The notes: a model not told the origin generated them from the letters alone. Counted from the first letter of the stretch, positions 46,738-57,669 are shown. The stretch is 64,000 nt of DNA from Nocardiopsis sinuspersici (GCA_008638415.1 VWVT01000011.1:1-64000), one strand, 5' to 3'. Program-made: numbers and translations.

Positions 46738-47919
46738 TCAGGTGCGCCGTTTACGGCCCAGAACCAGGATGATCAGGCCGGACACCATCAGGGCGCCGGC
46801 GATGACCAACAGCCCCGACAACCAGGTGCCGGTGTGGGCCAACCCACCCTCCGGGTTTCGGTCCTCCTCCGCCGAGGGCTCCTGCCGCTCCTCATCCTCC
46901 GGAGCGGCCTCCTCCTGCCCGGCCTCGCCGCGCACGGGAGGCTCCTCCTCCGGCACGGGCTCCGGGGTCCCCTCCGGCCCCGGCTCCCCGGTCTGCTCCG
47001 GATGCCAGGTGAAGGTCGCGCTGGCCGAGCTCGTCGCCGTACCCGCCTCCGCGGTCACCAGCGGCCGGGTGCGCACGCCGTCCCGTCCGGTGAACAGCCG
47101 TCCCTGCGGCAGCGGCACGTCGCGGCTGCGCAGGTGCAGGGTCGCCACCCCGGCCGGAACCGACGGGTCCACCTCCAGGTAGACCTCGTCGCCGTCATGG
47201 ACCTGGGCCACCTGGTCACCGTCCCCGTCGACCAGCCACGACGCCGGGGCACCGCGCACCGACACCTTCACCGGATCCGAGCCGGAGGTGTGCACGGTCA
47301 GCGGTCCCAGGGGCTCCTCGGGGGCGACCGCCTCCGCGTGCGCCGGGACCACGTTCAGGGACTGGGAGGCGGCTGTGTCGGCCGCCGTCGTGCTGCCCTC
47401 GACCAGGTGGTCGTACAGGGCGAGGACCGGGGCGTCGTTGGCCTCCCGGTCCGGCTCCACCCGGTCCAGCACGTGCCACAGGGCGGCCTGGGTGCCCGCG
47501 ATGGCCTGGCCCTCGTCCAGCTGGGGCAGGCCCGACCTCTCCGCGAGGGCGGGCAGATCGACCATCGGGTAGGAGTGGGAGACGATCCAGTCCGCCCGGT
47601 CGGCGGGGTCCGTCTCACGGGGGGCCTCGGTCCACTGAGGGCTGTCGGACCACGTGGACTCCACGTAGGCGGCGTGCGGGACCACCTCGTCGTCGGAGGT
47701 GGCCGTGTAGGCCCGCACCGAGTCCTGGGCGGCCACGCGCAGGCTGAACAGCGCGGTGTCGGCCTCCCGGCCGTCGGCGAGGACGAGGACCGCGCCCGCG
47801 ACCGGGTCGCGGTCCACACGTGAGAAGTCGTCGGCGCTCGCCGCGGGGACGCCGACCAGAACGCCGACCAGGGCGGCGGAGGAAAGCAGCGCGGCGCACC
47901 GACGCAGAATGCCGGACAT
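46738..47919 (-). CDS. Thioester-domain paralogue lacking the thioester cysteine, LAHTG anchor
   Basis: The 393-residue protein repeats the layout of its neighbour: signal peptide (1-30), thioester-type domain, second domain, Pro/Glu spacer, sortase motif LAHTG at 360-364, span and RKRRT tail. The glutamine is kept (Gln144 in 'GTQAALWHV'), but the cysteine position reads 'RAYTATSDD', so Thr72 replaces Cys. No thioester can form at the usual place. It may be a non-bonding adhesin or decoy. I chose ATG 47919 with AGGAG upstream; an earlier ATG at 47955 adds residues before the basic start of the signal peptide. The LAxTG motif suggests a class E sortase. Confidence 0.75.
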   Translation of the reverse strand: MSGILRRCAALLSSAALVGVLVGVPAASADDFSRVDRDPVAGAVLVLADGREADTALFSLRVAAQDSVRAYTATSDDEVVPHAAYVESTWSDSPQWTEAPRETDPADRADWIVSHSYPMVDLPALAERSGLPQLDEGQAIAGTQAALWHVLDRVEPDREANDAPVLALYDHLVEGSTTAADTAASQSLNVVPAHAEAVAPEEPLGPLTVHTSGSDPVKVSVRGAPASWLVDGDGDQVAQVHDGDEVYLEVDPSVPAGVATLHLRSRDVPLPQGRLFTGRDGVRTRPLVTAEAGTATSSASATFTWHPEQTGEPGPEGTPEPVPEEEPPVRGEAGQEEAAPEDEERQEPSAEEDRNPEGGLAHTGTWLSGLLVIAGALMVSGLIILVLGRKRRT

Positions 47920-48167
47920 GCTCTTGCGCTCCTGTGCGAGGGCGGCGGCCACCATGGGGGCCGACCGGCGAGATCGTCTTCTGTCGGAGCACCCAGGCTA
48001 ACGGTCCGGAGGTCGCAGACCCCGGATGTTCCCTCGACAGCAGCCCAATCGTGTACTGGCCGTGATGTCCGGTGACCCTTCCGTGTCCTGGCACCGGGCA
48101 CTCCACCCCCGCGCGCTCGGTAGGCTGAGCTGGAAGGTATGTCCTCTACGGAAACGGGTTTGCGGCG

Positions 48168-49715
48168 ATGGCCCACGCGGTAACTCCTAGCCCTGCCACC
48201 AACAGCGCTCCTGTGCCGGTGGCCTACGAGCAGGCGCTGGCCAAGTACGAGCCCGTGCTCGGCCTGGAGACCCACATCGAGCTGGGCACCGCCTCCAAGA
48301 TGTTCTGCTCCTGCCCCACGGAGTTCGGGGCCGATCCCAACACGCAGGTGTGCCCGGTCTGCCTGGCGATGCCCGGCTCGCTGCCGGTCGTCAACGAGAA
48401 GGCGGTCGAGGGCGCCATCCGCCTGGGCCTGGCACTGAACTGCTCGGTCGCCCCCTGGGGCCGGTTCGCCCGGAAGAACTACTTCTATCCGGACATGCCG
48501 AAGAACTACCAGATCTCCCAGTACGACGAGCCGATCTGCGTCGACGGCCACCTCGACGTCACCGTCGACACCCCCGACGGGCCGCGCGAGTTCCGTGTGG
48601 AGATCGAGCGCGTCCACATGGAGGAGGACACCGGCAAGACCTCGCACGTGGGCGGGGCCACCGGCCGCATCCACGGTGCCGACCACTCCATCGTCGACTA
48701 CAACCGCGCGGGCATCCCGCTGCTGGAGATCGTCACCAAGCCCATCGCCGGCACCGGCGAGCTGGCGCCCCTGGTGGCCCGCGCCTACGCCGCCGAGCTG
48801 CGCGACCTGGTCCGCTCCCTGGGCATCTCCGACGTGCGCATGGAGGAGGGCTCCATGCGCTGCGACGTCAACGTCTCGATCAACGAGCGCGGCGCCGCCG
48901 AGTGGGGCACCCGCAGCGAGACCAAGAACGTCAACTCGCTGCGCTCGGTCGAGCGGGCCGTGCACTCGGAGATCGAGCGCCAGGCCGGTGTGCTCGACGC
49001 CGGGCAGAGGGTCGTGCAGGAGACCCGCCACTTCCAGGAGAACACCGGCCGCAGCATCCCCGGCCGCTCCAAGGAGGAGGCGCAGGACTACCGGTACTTC
49101 CCGGACCCCGACCTGGTCCCCGTCGCCCCCTCCGACGCGTGGGTGGAGGAGCTGCGCGCCACCCTGCCCGAGCTGCCCGCCGCCAAGCGCGCCCGGGTCC
49201 GCGCCGAGTGGAGCCTCACCGACACCGAACTGCGCGACCTGGTCAACGCCGACGCCATCGAACTGGTGGAGGCGACCGTGGCCGAGGGCGCCCCGTCGGC
49301 CGAGGCCCGCAAGCTGTGGCTGAACGAGCTGTCCCGCCGCGCCACCGAGCAGGAGGTGGAGCTGGGCGCCCTGCCCATCACCCCCGCCCAGGTCGCCCGG
49401 GTCATCGCCCTGGTCGCCGAGGGCACCCTCACCAACAAGCTGGCCCGCCAGGTGGTGGAGGGCGTGCTGGCCGGTGAGGGCGAGCCCGACGCCGTGGTCG
49501 AGGCCCGCGGCCTGAAGGTGGTCAGCGACGACGGCGCGCTCGGCACGGCCGTGGACGAGGCCATCGCGAGCAACCCCGACGCCGCCGACAAGGTGCGCGG
49601 CGGCAAGGTCGCCGCGGCCGGTGCCCTGGTGGGCGCCGTCATGAAGGCGACCCGGGGCCAGGCCGACGCGGGCCGCGCCCGCGAGCTCATCCTGGAGAAG
49701 CTCGGCGCGAACTGA
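48168..49715 (+). CDS. gatB: Glutamyl-tRNA(Gln)/aspartyl-tRNA(Asn) amidotransferase subunit B
   Basis: The 515-residue kinase/transamidase subunit activates the tRNA-bound acid and accepts ammonia from GatA. Seen are '[16 protein letters not shown]', '[10 protein letters not shown]', '[13 protein letters not shown]' and the C-terminal YqeY-like tail domain (about 395-513) that binds tRNA. Zinc-binding cysteines appear in 'FCSC' and '[10 protein letters not shown]'. It is read from its own promoter area because two minus-strand surface-protein genes separate it from gatCA. The ATG has a weak upstream site. A large hairpin follows the stop. Confidence 0.95.
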   Translation: MAHAVTPSPATNSAPVPVAYEQALAKYEPVLGLETHIELGTASKMFCSCPTEFGADPNTQVCPVCLAMPGSLPVVNEKAVEGAIRLGLALNCSVAPWGRFARKNYFYPDMPKNYQISQYDEPICVDGHLDVTVDTPDGPREFRVEIERVHMEEDTGKTSHVGGATGRIHGADHSIVDYNRAGIPLLEIVTKPIAGTGELAPLVARAYAAELRDLVRSLGISDVRMEEGSMRCDVNVSINERGAAEWGTRSETKNVNSLRSVERAVHSEIERQAGVLDAGQRVVQETRHFQENTGRSIPGRSKEEAQDYRYFPDPDLVPVAPSDAWVEELRATLPELPAAKRARVRAEWSLTDTELRDLVNADAIELVEATVAEGAPSAEARKLWLNELSRRATEQEVELGALPITPAQVARVIALVAEGTLTNKLARQVVEGVLAGEGEPDAVVEARGLKVVSDDGALGTAVDEAIASNPDAADKVRGGKVAAAGALVGAVMKATRGQADAGRARELILEKLGAN

Positions 49716-50170
49716 CCCGCCTGCCCCGGGGCGCTCGTATCCCGGCTCCGGGGCACCTCCCCCTCTCCGGGGACGTCCCGCGGTGGACACCGCTCGCCGC
49801 GGGCCGTTCCCGGCGGCCCCTCCCGCCGGTGGAGGGGCCCGTGTCCGCGGTGTGTTCCTCGCGGCCCGGCCGATCCGCGAGGGGGTTCGCCCGGGTCACG
49901 GCGCGTCAGGCGCGCCGGCGAACGGGCGGCGCGAAACCATCACGCTGAGTGAGGATTCCGTCGTCATCTCTCATCCGGTCCTCAATCGCTGTGTGACCTT
50001 GGTTGCGTAGGGTTGCGATGCACGGGGGCGTGTACGGTCCCGCGGACCGTTCCCGCCACCAGCTCGTCCCAATCCCGCGAGATCCTGGGCGAGACGCGGC
50101 GCCGGGTGCTGTGCCGCGCCCGGACTCGAACGACGCGAGGTGGGTGCTCCATGTCTGAGGAGAGAGCGTG
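49716..50170. other. Intergenic region gatB / PAS-GGDEF-EAL gene
   Basis: About 455 bases with the gatB terminator at 49787-49853. The rest shows no gene; GAGGAGAG just before 50171 is the ribosome site of the next gene. Confidence 0.5.
49787..49853 (+). terminator. Terminator of gatB
   Basis: An inner perfect 9-bp stem (GGCCCCTCC with GGAGGGGCC) is enclosed by ACACCGC/GCGGTGT. Confidence 0.65.
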
Positions 50171-52927
50171 ATGGCGGCCAACCGCAGTGTCAGCCGCGGC
50201 GCGCCCACTGGGAGGTCGGTGATGGGAACCCGGACACGCCGCCTGTGGGCCGTCGTCCTGGGCGTGTTGTTCCTGCTCTACGTCGCGGGAACGTTCATTC
50301 CCGCGGGGGATGCCAGCGTGACCGCGCAACTCGGCGAGTGGCCGACGTCCGCCGCGGCCGGAGCCGCCGGGCTGGCCCTGCTCTACGCCTCGCGCCACTG
50401 GGCCGCCACCGGCGCCGACCGGGACGCACGCGCGGACGGCGCGGACGGCGCCGCCGCCCTGCGACACCTCGGCTTCGCCGCGCTCGCCTGGTGCGCGGGT
50501 GGCCTCGCTCACGCTCTGATCCGCCTGTTCAGCTCCGGGTCGGTCCTTTCGATCACCCTCGGTGACCTCTTCTCCCTGGCCGCCCTGCCACTCTTCGTGG
50601 TCGGCTTCACCAAGTTCGCCCCCTGGCCGGGCGGGGTCCGGACCGCTGTGCGGCACGTCACCGACAGCTACGTGTGCGCGGCCGCGGTGTTCGCCATGGT
50701 GTGGCTGCTGCTGTTCTCCCCGCTCTACCGGGAACTGGGTGAGGGAGCCGGGTTCCTCGGCTTCGCCCTGGTCTACCCGGTCGCCGACATCGTCGTGCTG
50801 TGCCTGCTCGTGCCGCTGGTGTTCATGTCGCCGCACAGCACGCGGCGTGCGGTGCTGGTGGCGATCGGCGCGCTCGTCGTCATCGCCGCCTCGGACATGA
50901 TCGGCGCGGTCACCCGACTGATCGGCCCGCCCGTGGCCGGGGGCATCGAGCACCCGGTGAAGTTCCTGGGCTTCGCCCTGCTGGGCGCCCTGCCCTGGCT
51001 GGTGGGGCACCGGCCGGGCACGGGTCCGCGCCGCATCACCGGCCGGGGCCTGTACCGGTTCGCGCCCGAGTTCGCCGCGATCGGCGCGGTGTTCGTCGCC
51101 GCCGTGGTGCTCACCGTGGCCGGGATCCGCCTGCCCGGGGTGGCGCCGGTGCTGCCGCTGGCCGCGGGCACCGCCGTCGTGGTGCTGCTGGTGCGCATGG
51201 CGGGGATGCTGGAGGAGAACGCCACCCTGTCCCGGATGGTGCGCAACCGCGAGGGCCACTTCCACGAGCTGGCGCGCAACAGCGGCGACGTCATCCTCGT
51301 CCTGGACCGGGACGGCGGGGTGAACCACGTCAGCCCGGGCACGGCCGAGGCCTTCGGCTACCGGCTCGACGACGTGCTCGCCGCGCCCGTCACCGCGCTC
51401 ATCCACCCCGAGGACCTGGGACGCACGAAGGCGATCGACGACCTGTTCGCCGAACGCGGCACCCAGGGGGTGCACATGCGGCTGCGGGTCCGGGCGGCGG
51501 ACGGGACCTGGAGGCACACCGAGTCGACGATCTCGCTGTACGAGCAGCCGGGTGAGCCCGACCGGCTGCTGGTGACCACCCGTGACATCAGCGCGCAGGT
51601 GGCGCTGCAGGAAGAGGTGGAGCACCTGACCTTCCACGACGGTGTGACCGGGCTGCCCAACCGGGCCTACCTGGAGGAGCGGGCCAGCGACGTGCTGGCG
51701 CACCGGGCGATGAGCGAGGAGGCCACCGGGGACGTCGCGGTGATCTTCCTGGACCTGGACGGGTTCACGGCGGTCAACGACTCCGCCGGACACGTGCGCG
51801 GCGACCACCTGCTCGGCCAGGCGGCACGCCGGCTGCGCGGCGCGGTGGAGTCCCAGGCGACCCTGGCGCGCTGGGGCGGCGACGAGTTCGCGGTCCTGAT
51901 CGAGGACGTGCCCAAGGCACAGCGGGTGGTGGACCTGGCCGAGCGGCTGGGGCACGTGATCGCCTCCGAGCCGTTCCAGGTCGCCGACCGGAACATCCCG
52001 CTGACGGCCAGCATCGGCGTGGCCTTCGCCGAACCGTCCACCGACAGCGGTGAGCTGCTGCGCAACGCCGACGTGGCGATGACCCGCGCCAAGGAGCGCG
52101 GGACCGGCCACGTGGAGGTCTACGCCGCGCACATGCACGACACCGTGATCTCGCGCCTGGAACTGCAGATACAGCTGCGCCAGGCGCTGGCCGACGGCGA
52201 CTTCTTCCTGGAGTACCAGCCGATCGTGGACCTGGGCAGCTCCCAGGTGACCTCGGTGGAGGCGCTGGTGCGCTGGAACCGCGACGGCGAGACGGTGGGA
52301 CCGGAGACGTTCATCGGCGCGGCCGAGGAGTCGGGGCTGATCGTGCCGCTGGGCGAGCAGATCCTGCGCGAGGCGTGCGAGAAGGTCGCGGTGTGGCGGA
52401 TCTCGGACTGGGACATCGGCCTGTCGGTGAACCTGTCGGTGAAGCAGGTGCTGTCGCCGCACTTCGTGGAGAGGGTGGAGGGCGTCCTCGCCGAGACGGG
52501 CCTGTCCGCCGAGGTGCTCACACTGGAGGTCGACGAGGAGGTCCTGCTCGACGGCGGCGGCGAGGCCGTGCAGCGGCTGGGGGAGTTGCGCGACCTGGGC
52601 GTGCGGCTGGCCATCGACGACTACGGGATGGGCTACGCGTCGCTGGCGCACCTGCGCAGGCTGAGCGTGGACGCGATCAAGATCGACCCGTCGTTCGTGG
52701 CGGACCTGGGCCGCGACGACACGGTCACGCTGCTCACGCACACGATCATCCAGCTGGGGCGCGACCTGGGCGTGCAGGTGGTGGCCGAGGGCATCGAGCG
52801 CCCGGAGCAGTTGGAGCAGCTGCGCGCCATGGGCTGCGACCACGGCCAGGGCTTCCTGGTGGCCCGCCCGATGGCCGCGAGCGGTGTGGAGTCGCTCGTG
52901 GGCGGCGAGGCCGGCGCCAGCCTGTAG
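50171..52927 (+). CDS. Membrane PAS-GGDEF-EAL cyclic di-GMP enzyme (CdgC-like)
   Basis: The 918-residue protein has about ten spans in residues 20-350, a PAS domain ('NSGDVILVLDRDGGVNHVSP'), a GGDEF domain with intact GGDEF (569-573), and an EAL domain with Glu697-Ala-Leu, 'DDYGMGYASL', 'KIDPSFV', 'AEGIE' and 'QGFLVARPM'. Both cyclase and phosphodiesterase activities are therefore possible. In S. coelicolor, as I recall, a similar gene (CdgC) precedes ilvB; here an Rpn-like gene lies between. The start is ATG 50171 (GAGGAGAG six bases upstream) or the adjacent GTG 50168. The second c-di-GMP gene of the window lies at 40061. Confidence 0.85.
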   Translation: MAANRSVSRGAPTGRSVMGTRTRRLWAVVLGVLFLLYVAGTFIPAGDASVTAQLGEWPTSAAAGAAGLALLYASRHWAATGADRDARADGADGAAALRHLGFAALAWCAGGLAHALIRLFSSGSVLSITLGDLFSLAALPLFVVGFTKFAPWPGGVRTAVRHVTDSYVCAAAVFAMVWLLLFSPLYRELGEGAGFLGFALVYPVADIVVLCLLVPLVFMSPHSTRRAVLVAIGALVVIAASDMIGAVTRLIGPPVAGGIEHPVKFLGFALLGALPWLVGHRPGTGPRRITGRGLYRFAPEFAAIGAVFVAAVVLTVAGIRLPGVAPVLPLAAGTAVVVLLVRMAGMLEENATLSRMVRNREGHFHELARNSGDVILVLDRDGGVNHVSPGTAEAFGYRLDDVLAAPVTALIHPEDLGRTKAIDDLFAERGTQGVHMRLRVRAADGTWRHTESTISLYEQPGEPDRLLVTTRDISAQVALQEEVEHLTFHDGVTGLPNRAYLEERASDVLAHRAMSEEATGDVAVIFLDLDGFTAVNDSAGHVRGDHLLGQAARRLRGAVESQATLARWGGDEFAVLIEDVPKAQRVVDLAERLGHVIASEPFQVADRNIPLTASIGVAFAEPSTDSGELLRNADVAMTRAKERGTGHVEVYAAHMHDTVISRLELQIQLRQALADGDFFLEYQPIVDLGSSQVTSVEALVRWNRDGETVGPETFIGAAEESGLIVPLGEQILREACEKVAVWRISDWDIGLSVNLSVKQVLSPHFVERVEGVLAETGLSAEVLTLEVDEEVLLDGGGEAVQRLGELRDLGVRLAIDDYGMGYASLAHLRRLSVDAIKIDPSFVADLGRDDTVTLLTHTIIQLGRDLGVQVVAEGIERPEQLEQLRAMGCDHGQGFLVARPMAASGVESLVGGEAGASL

Positions 52928-53008
52928 GCACATCCGTCCGGAAGCGACATATTCGGACGTTACGTCCTCTACCTGCGGAGACGTCGACACGCCCGCTAAT
53001 TTTCCGGC

Positions 53009-53881
53009 ATGCCCTCACAAGAACACGAGCTTCCGGTCGACCTCATCCGCAACGACCCCAGGTTCGCCGCGGAGCTTCTCCAGGAGGTCACCGGGAAGCC
53101 GTTGCCCGAGCACACACGGGTGCGCTGTGACGCGTCCGAGGCGACACGGTCCGCGCCCTCGCAACTGATCACCGACTCGTTCGTGGTCTGTGAGCGGCCA
53201 CCGCTCCCGCACGAGAAGCAGGACGAGCCGGTGCCGGTGCTCGGGATCATCACCGAGCCCCAGAACAAGTGGGATCCGCGCAAGCCCTACAGCTGGCCCT
53301 GCTACGTGGCCAACATCCGTCACCGGATCAAGTGCCCGATCGCGCTCCTGGTACTGACCCCGACCACGGCCCTCGCCCGGCGCTACTCCGCGCCCATCGA
53401 CCTGGGCTGCGGTGAGATCCGTCCCCTGGTCCTCGCCCTGGACACGCTCGAACCGGTCACCGACCAGAGCGTGGCGGCCGCGCATCCGGTGCTGACCGTG
53501 CTCGCTCTGGCCTCGAACCCGACGGACGACAAGGCTGCCCTGGAGGCCCTGTTCGTGGCCCTGAAGAGCCTCGATACGTCCGCGTCGTCGCTGTACTCTG
53601 ACTATGTGCTCGCGGCTCTGTCCGCGACCGCACTAAGCTCCCTGGAGGAGATCATGACCTTGAGTGACTACGAGTTCAGGACCGAGCTGATCGGCCGCCC
53701 CTTCCGAGAGGGCGAGGCCAAGGGCCGGGCCGAGGCGATTCTGGGAGTGCTGGACTCCAGGGGGATCGCGGTCTCCGACCGGACGCGTGACCGGATCACC
53801 GGGTCCACCGACCTCGACGAGCTGGACCTGTGGGTCCGCCGTGCGGTGAGGGTCGACCGGGCCGAGGACCTCTTCGGCTGA
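53009..53881 (+). CDS. Rpn/PD-(D/E)XK-like protein
   Basis: The 290-residue product resembles actinobacterial relatives of the Rpn recombination-promoting nuclease family. The core reads 'VLGIITEPQNKWDPRKPYSWPCYVANIRHR', where the usual motif is V-x-V-E-V-Q, so the Glu-x-Gln of the PD-(D/E)XK site is kept in altered form. The C-terminal 50 residues have the DUF4351-like pattern 'ILGVLDSRGIAVSDRTRDRI' and 'WVRRAVRVDRAEDLF'. No signal or span is seen. It lies alone between the c-di-GMP gene and the ilvB leader. The ATG has a poor ribosome site. Activity is uncertain. Confidence 0.55.
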   Translation: MPSQEHELPVDLIRNDPRFAAELLQEVTGKPLPEHTRVRCDASEATRSAPSQLITDSFVVCERPPLPHEKQDEPVPVLGIITEPQNKWDPRKPYSWPCYVANIRHRIKCPIALLVLTPTTALARRYSAPIDLGCGEIRPLVLALDTLEPVTDQSVAAAHPVLTVLALASNPTDDKAALEALFVALKSLDTSASSLYSDYVLAALSATALSSLEEIMTLSDYEFRTELIGRPFREGEAKGRAEAILGVLDSRGIAVSDRTRDRITGSTDLDELDLWVRRAVRVDRAEDLFG

Positions 53882-54108
53882 CGAGGCGCGGGTACCGGGC
53901 GGGGCGCCCCTGCCGGCGTCCCACACCGTGGACCCCGTTCTGGCGCCCTGTGTCGTGTGTTACACACCGTGGCGGCTCTTTTTCGCGTTATCCCAGCTCA
54001 CGCGGTTGGCCGTGCCTGTCCGTGCAGCCGCATCCTGACATGCGCGTCTCGTACCCTGAGACAATATGGCGTTCTTGTTGACGGACCGCCCTCCGGTCGG
54101 CCAATGTT

Positions 54109-54165
54109 ATGAGCGTGCAGAGCAACTCCCTGATTCTCGTACTTGGTCGGCGCGCAGCCCACTGA
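54109..54165 (+). CDS. Branched-chain attenuator leader peptide of ilvB
   Basis: The 18-residue frame MSVQSNSLILVLGRRAAH contains Leu-Ile-Leu-Val-Leu in a row, encoded CTG ATT CTC GTA CTT; ATT, GTA and CTT are rare in this GC-rich genome. When charged Leu, Ile or Val tRNA runs short, a ribosome would stall there and change folding of the RNA downstream. The stop codon lies inside a 10-bp hairpin (54149-54158 with 54175-54184). The layout matches classic ilv leaders. Confidence 0.88.
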   Translation: MSVQSNSLILVLGRRAAH

Positions 54166-54184
54166 GCTACTTCTGCTGCGCGCC
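54149..54184 (+). promoter_or_regulatory. Attenuator hairpin over the leader stop codon
   Basis: GGCGCGCAGC and GCTGCGCGCC pair perfectly over 10 bp and enclose the leader peptide stop. A ribosome finishing the peptide would open or cover this stem; a stalled one would leave other pairings free. Confidence 0.7.
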
Positions 54185-54192
54185 ACCCCTCA

Positions 54193-54220
54193 ACCGCCAC
54201 CGGGCGGTGGGGGTTTTTTT
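54193..54220 (+). terminator. ilvB attenuator terminator
   Basis: ACCGCC/GGCGGT with loop ACCG is followed by GGGGG and seven Ts. It is the only classic T-tailed terminator noticed in this window, and lies 75 bases before ilvB, as expected for conditional termination. Confidence 0.85.
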
Positions 54221-54294
54221 ATTGCCGGACCAGAATCAGACCCACCCAGCCAGAGCCCTCGTACAGCTCTGGACCCTCGCTGAAGGATCTTGAG

Positions 54295-56055
54295 ATGACC
54301 GAGCAGATGACCGGCGCCCAATCGCTGATCAGGTCGCTGGAGCAGGTCGGCGTAGACACTGTCTTCGGGATTCCCGGCGGCGCCATCCTCCCGGCCTACG
54401 ACCCGCTCTACGACTCGGCCAGGGTGCGCCACATCCTCATGCGCCACGAGCAGGGGGCCGGTCACGCCGCCGAGGGCTACGCCTACGCCACGGGCCGTCC
54501 CGGCGTGTGCATGGCCACCAGCGGCCCCGGGGCCACCAACCTGGTCACCCCCCTCGCCGACGCCCACATGGACTCGGTCCCGATGGTCGCCATCACCGGC
54601 CAGGTCGCCTCCCCGGCGATCGGCACCGACGCCTTCCAGGAAGCCGACATCTGCGGCATCACCATGCCGATCACCAAGCACAACTTCCTGGTCAAGGACG
54701 TCCGCGACATCCCGCGCACCATCGCCGAGGCCTTCCACATCGCCTCCAGCGGCCGCCCCGGACCCGTCCTGGTCGACATCGCCAAGGACGCCCTGCAGGC
54801 CTCCGCCGACTTCGTCTGGCCCGAGCGCCTCGACCTGCCCGGCTACCGGCCGGTCACCAAGCCCCACGGCAAGCAGGTCCGCGAGGCAGCCCGCATGATC
54901 GCCGAGGCCCGGCGCCCCGTGCTCTACGTCGGCGGCGGCGTCCTGCGCGCCGGGGCCGCCGCCGAACTGCGCGTCCTGGCCGAGCTCACCGGCGTCCCCG
55001 TGGTCACCACCCTGATGGCACGCGGTGTCTTCCCCGACAGCCACCCGCTGTTCGTGGGCATGCCCGGTATGCACGGCGACGTCGCCGCCGTCGGCGCCCT
55101 GCAGAAGGCCGACCTCGTCGTCGCCCTGGGCGCCCGCTTCGACGACCGCGTCACCGGCCGGCTGGACAGCTTCGCCCCCGACGCCAAGGTCGTCCACGCC
55201 GACATCGACCCCGCCGAGATCTCCAAGAACCGCCACGCGGACGTGCCCATCGTCGGCGACTGCCGCGAGGTCCTCGCCGACCTGGTCGTGGCCGTGCGCG
55301 CCGACCAGGAGAAGGGGCGCCAGGGCGACTACGAGGGCTGGTGGCAGCAGCTCAACCGCCTGCGCACCACCTACCCCAAGGGGTACGAGGCCCCCGACGA
55401 CGGCAGCCTGTCCCCGCAGGCCGTCATCGAGCGCCTGGGCAAGGTCGTCGGACCGGAGGCCACCTACGTCGCGGGCGTCGGCCAGCACCAGATGTGGGCC
55501 GCCCAGTTCATCGACTACGAGCGGCCCGGGGCCTTCGTCAACTCCGGCGGCCTGGGCACCATGGGCTTCTCCGTCCCCGCGGCGCTCGGCGCCAAGGCGG
55601 GCGACCCCGACCGCACCGTGTGGTCGATCGACGGCGACGGCTGCTTCCAGATGACCAACCAGGAGCTGGCCACCTGCGCCGTCGAGGGCATCCCCATCAA
55701 GGTCGCCGTGGTCAACAACGGCAACCTGGGCATGGTCCGCCAGTGGCAGACCCTGTACTACGAGGGCCGCTACTCCAACACCGACCTGCAGACCTCGCCG
55801 CGCGACGAGAAGGTCCGCATTCCCGACTTCGTCCGCCTCGCGGAGGCGTACGGTTGTGTCGGCCTGCGCTGCGAGCGCGTCGAGGACATCGACGCCACCA
55901 TCGAGAAGGCCATGGCGATCAACGACGCTCCCGTCGTCGTGGACTTCACCGTCAACCACGACGCCATGGTCTGGCCGATGGTCGGCCCCGGTGTCAGCAA
56001 CGACAACATCCAGTACGCGCGCGACATGGCGCCGAACTGGGAACACGAGGACTAA
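54295..56055 (+). CDS. ilvB: Acetolactate synthase large subunit
   Basis: The 586-residue thiamine-diphosphate enzyme makes 2-acetolactate or 2-aceto-2-hydroxybutyrate from pyruvate, the first shared step to Val, Leu and Ile. Catalytic Glu52 is in '[14 protein letters not shown]'. The cofactor motif GDG...NN appears as '[11 protein letters not shown]' and '[12 protein letters not shown]'. Length is normal. It leads the operon ilvB-ilvN-ilvC, with 20 bases to ilvN. Control is through the attenuator just upstream. Confidence 0.97.
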   Translation: MTEQMTGAQSLIRSLEQVGVDTVFGIPGGAILPAYDPLYDSARVRHILMRHEQGAGHAAEGYAYATGRPGVCMATSGPGATNLVTPLADAHMDSVPMVAITGQVASPAIGTDAFQEADICGITMPITKHNFLVKDVRDIPRTIAEAFHIASSGRPGPVLVDIAKDALQASADFVWPERLDLPGYRPVTKPHGKQVREAARMIAEARRPVLYVGGGVLRAGAAAELRVLAELTGVPVVTTLMARGVFPDSHPLFVGMPGMHGDVAAVGALQKADLVVALGARFDDRVTGRLDSFAPDAKVVHADIDPAEISKNRHADVPIVGDCREVLADLVVAVRADQEKGRQGDYEGWWQQLNRLRTTYPKGYEAPDDGSLSPQAVIERLGKVVGPEATYVAGVGQHQMWAAQFIDYERPGAFVNSGGLGTMGFSVPAALGAKAGDPDRTVWSIDGDGCFQMTNQELATCAVEGIPIKVAVVNNGNLGMVRQWQTLYYEGRYSNTDLQTSPRDEKVRIPDFVRLAEAYGCVGLRCERVEDIDATIEKAMAINDAPVVVDFTVNHDAMVWPMVGPGVSNDNIQYARDMAPNWEHED

Positions 56056-56075
56056 GAGGAGAAGGCCGAACCACC

Positions 56076-56600
56076 ATGAGCAGTCACACGCTTTCCGTTC
56101 TGGTGGAGGACACCCCGGGTATCCTCGCCCGTGCCTCCTCCCTCTTCTCCCGCCGCGGCTTCAACATCGACTCGCTCAGTGTCAGTACCACCGAGCACCC
56201 AGGACTGTCCCGGATGACGATCGTGGTCAACTGCGACCTCCACCCCTTGGAGCAGGTGACCAAACAGCTCAACAAGCTGGTCAACGTCGTCAAGATCGTG
56301 GAGATGGACACCACCGCGTCGGTCCGGCGCGAGCTGCTGCTCGTCAAGGTCAAGGCCGACGCGTCGAGCCGCACCCACGTGCTTCAGACGGCCGAACTGT
56401 TCCGCGCGAACGTCGTGGACGTCAGTCCGGACGTCGTCGTCATCGAGGCCACCGGCGACCCCGAGAAGCTCGATGCCCTGGTCAGGAACCTGGAGCCGTT
56501 CGGCATCCGGGAACTCGTCAAGTCAGGGCTGGTCGCCCTGGGACGCGGACCCCGGTCGATCGCCGACCGCTCCTTCCGCGCGGTCGAGCGCAGCGCCTAG
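56076..56600 (+). CDS. ilvN: Acetolactate synthase small (regulatory) subunit
   Basis: The 174-residue regulatory subunit activates IlvB and gives valine feedback inhibition. The N-terminal ACT domain reads 'LSVLVEDTPGILARASSLFS' with 'RRGFNIDSLSV', and the second domain ends 'FGIRELVKSGLVALGRG'. The ATG at 56076 follows AGAGGAGAAGG. It lies between ilvB and ilvC in the usual order. Confidence 0.96.
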   Translation: MSSHTLSVLVEDTPGILARASSLFSRRGFNIDSLSVSTTEHPGLSRMTIVVNCDLHPLEQVTKQLNKLVNVVKIVEMDTTASVRRELLLVKVKADASSRTHVLQTAELFRANVVDVSPDVVVIEATGDPEKLDALVRNLEPFGIRELVKSGLVALGRGPRSIADRSFRAVERSA

Positions 56601-56667
56601 GAGCCGGGGGCCCGGACACGGCCGGGCCCCGAACCGCGTTCCACGAAATGTTCAGAAACAGGAGTAA

Positions 56668-57669
<1,002 letters not shown>

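Larger units (their letters stand above)
53882..54294 (+). promoter_or_regulatory. ilvB promoter and attenuator region
   Basis: About 410 bases that control the ilvB operon. A possible promoter (CTGACA at 54035-54040, ACAATA at 54061-54066, spacing 20) precedes the leader peptide at 54109-54165, a hairpin at 54149-54184, and the terminator at 54193-54220. GAAGGAT serves ilvB. Confidence 0.75.

Noticed and set aside
54507..56600. A 697-codon frame that covers much of ilvB in another frame and includes ilvN
   Set aside because: Only its last 174 codons, from ATG 56076, are real (IlvN); the part before is out-of-frame ilvB.
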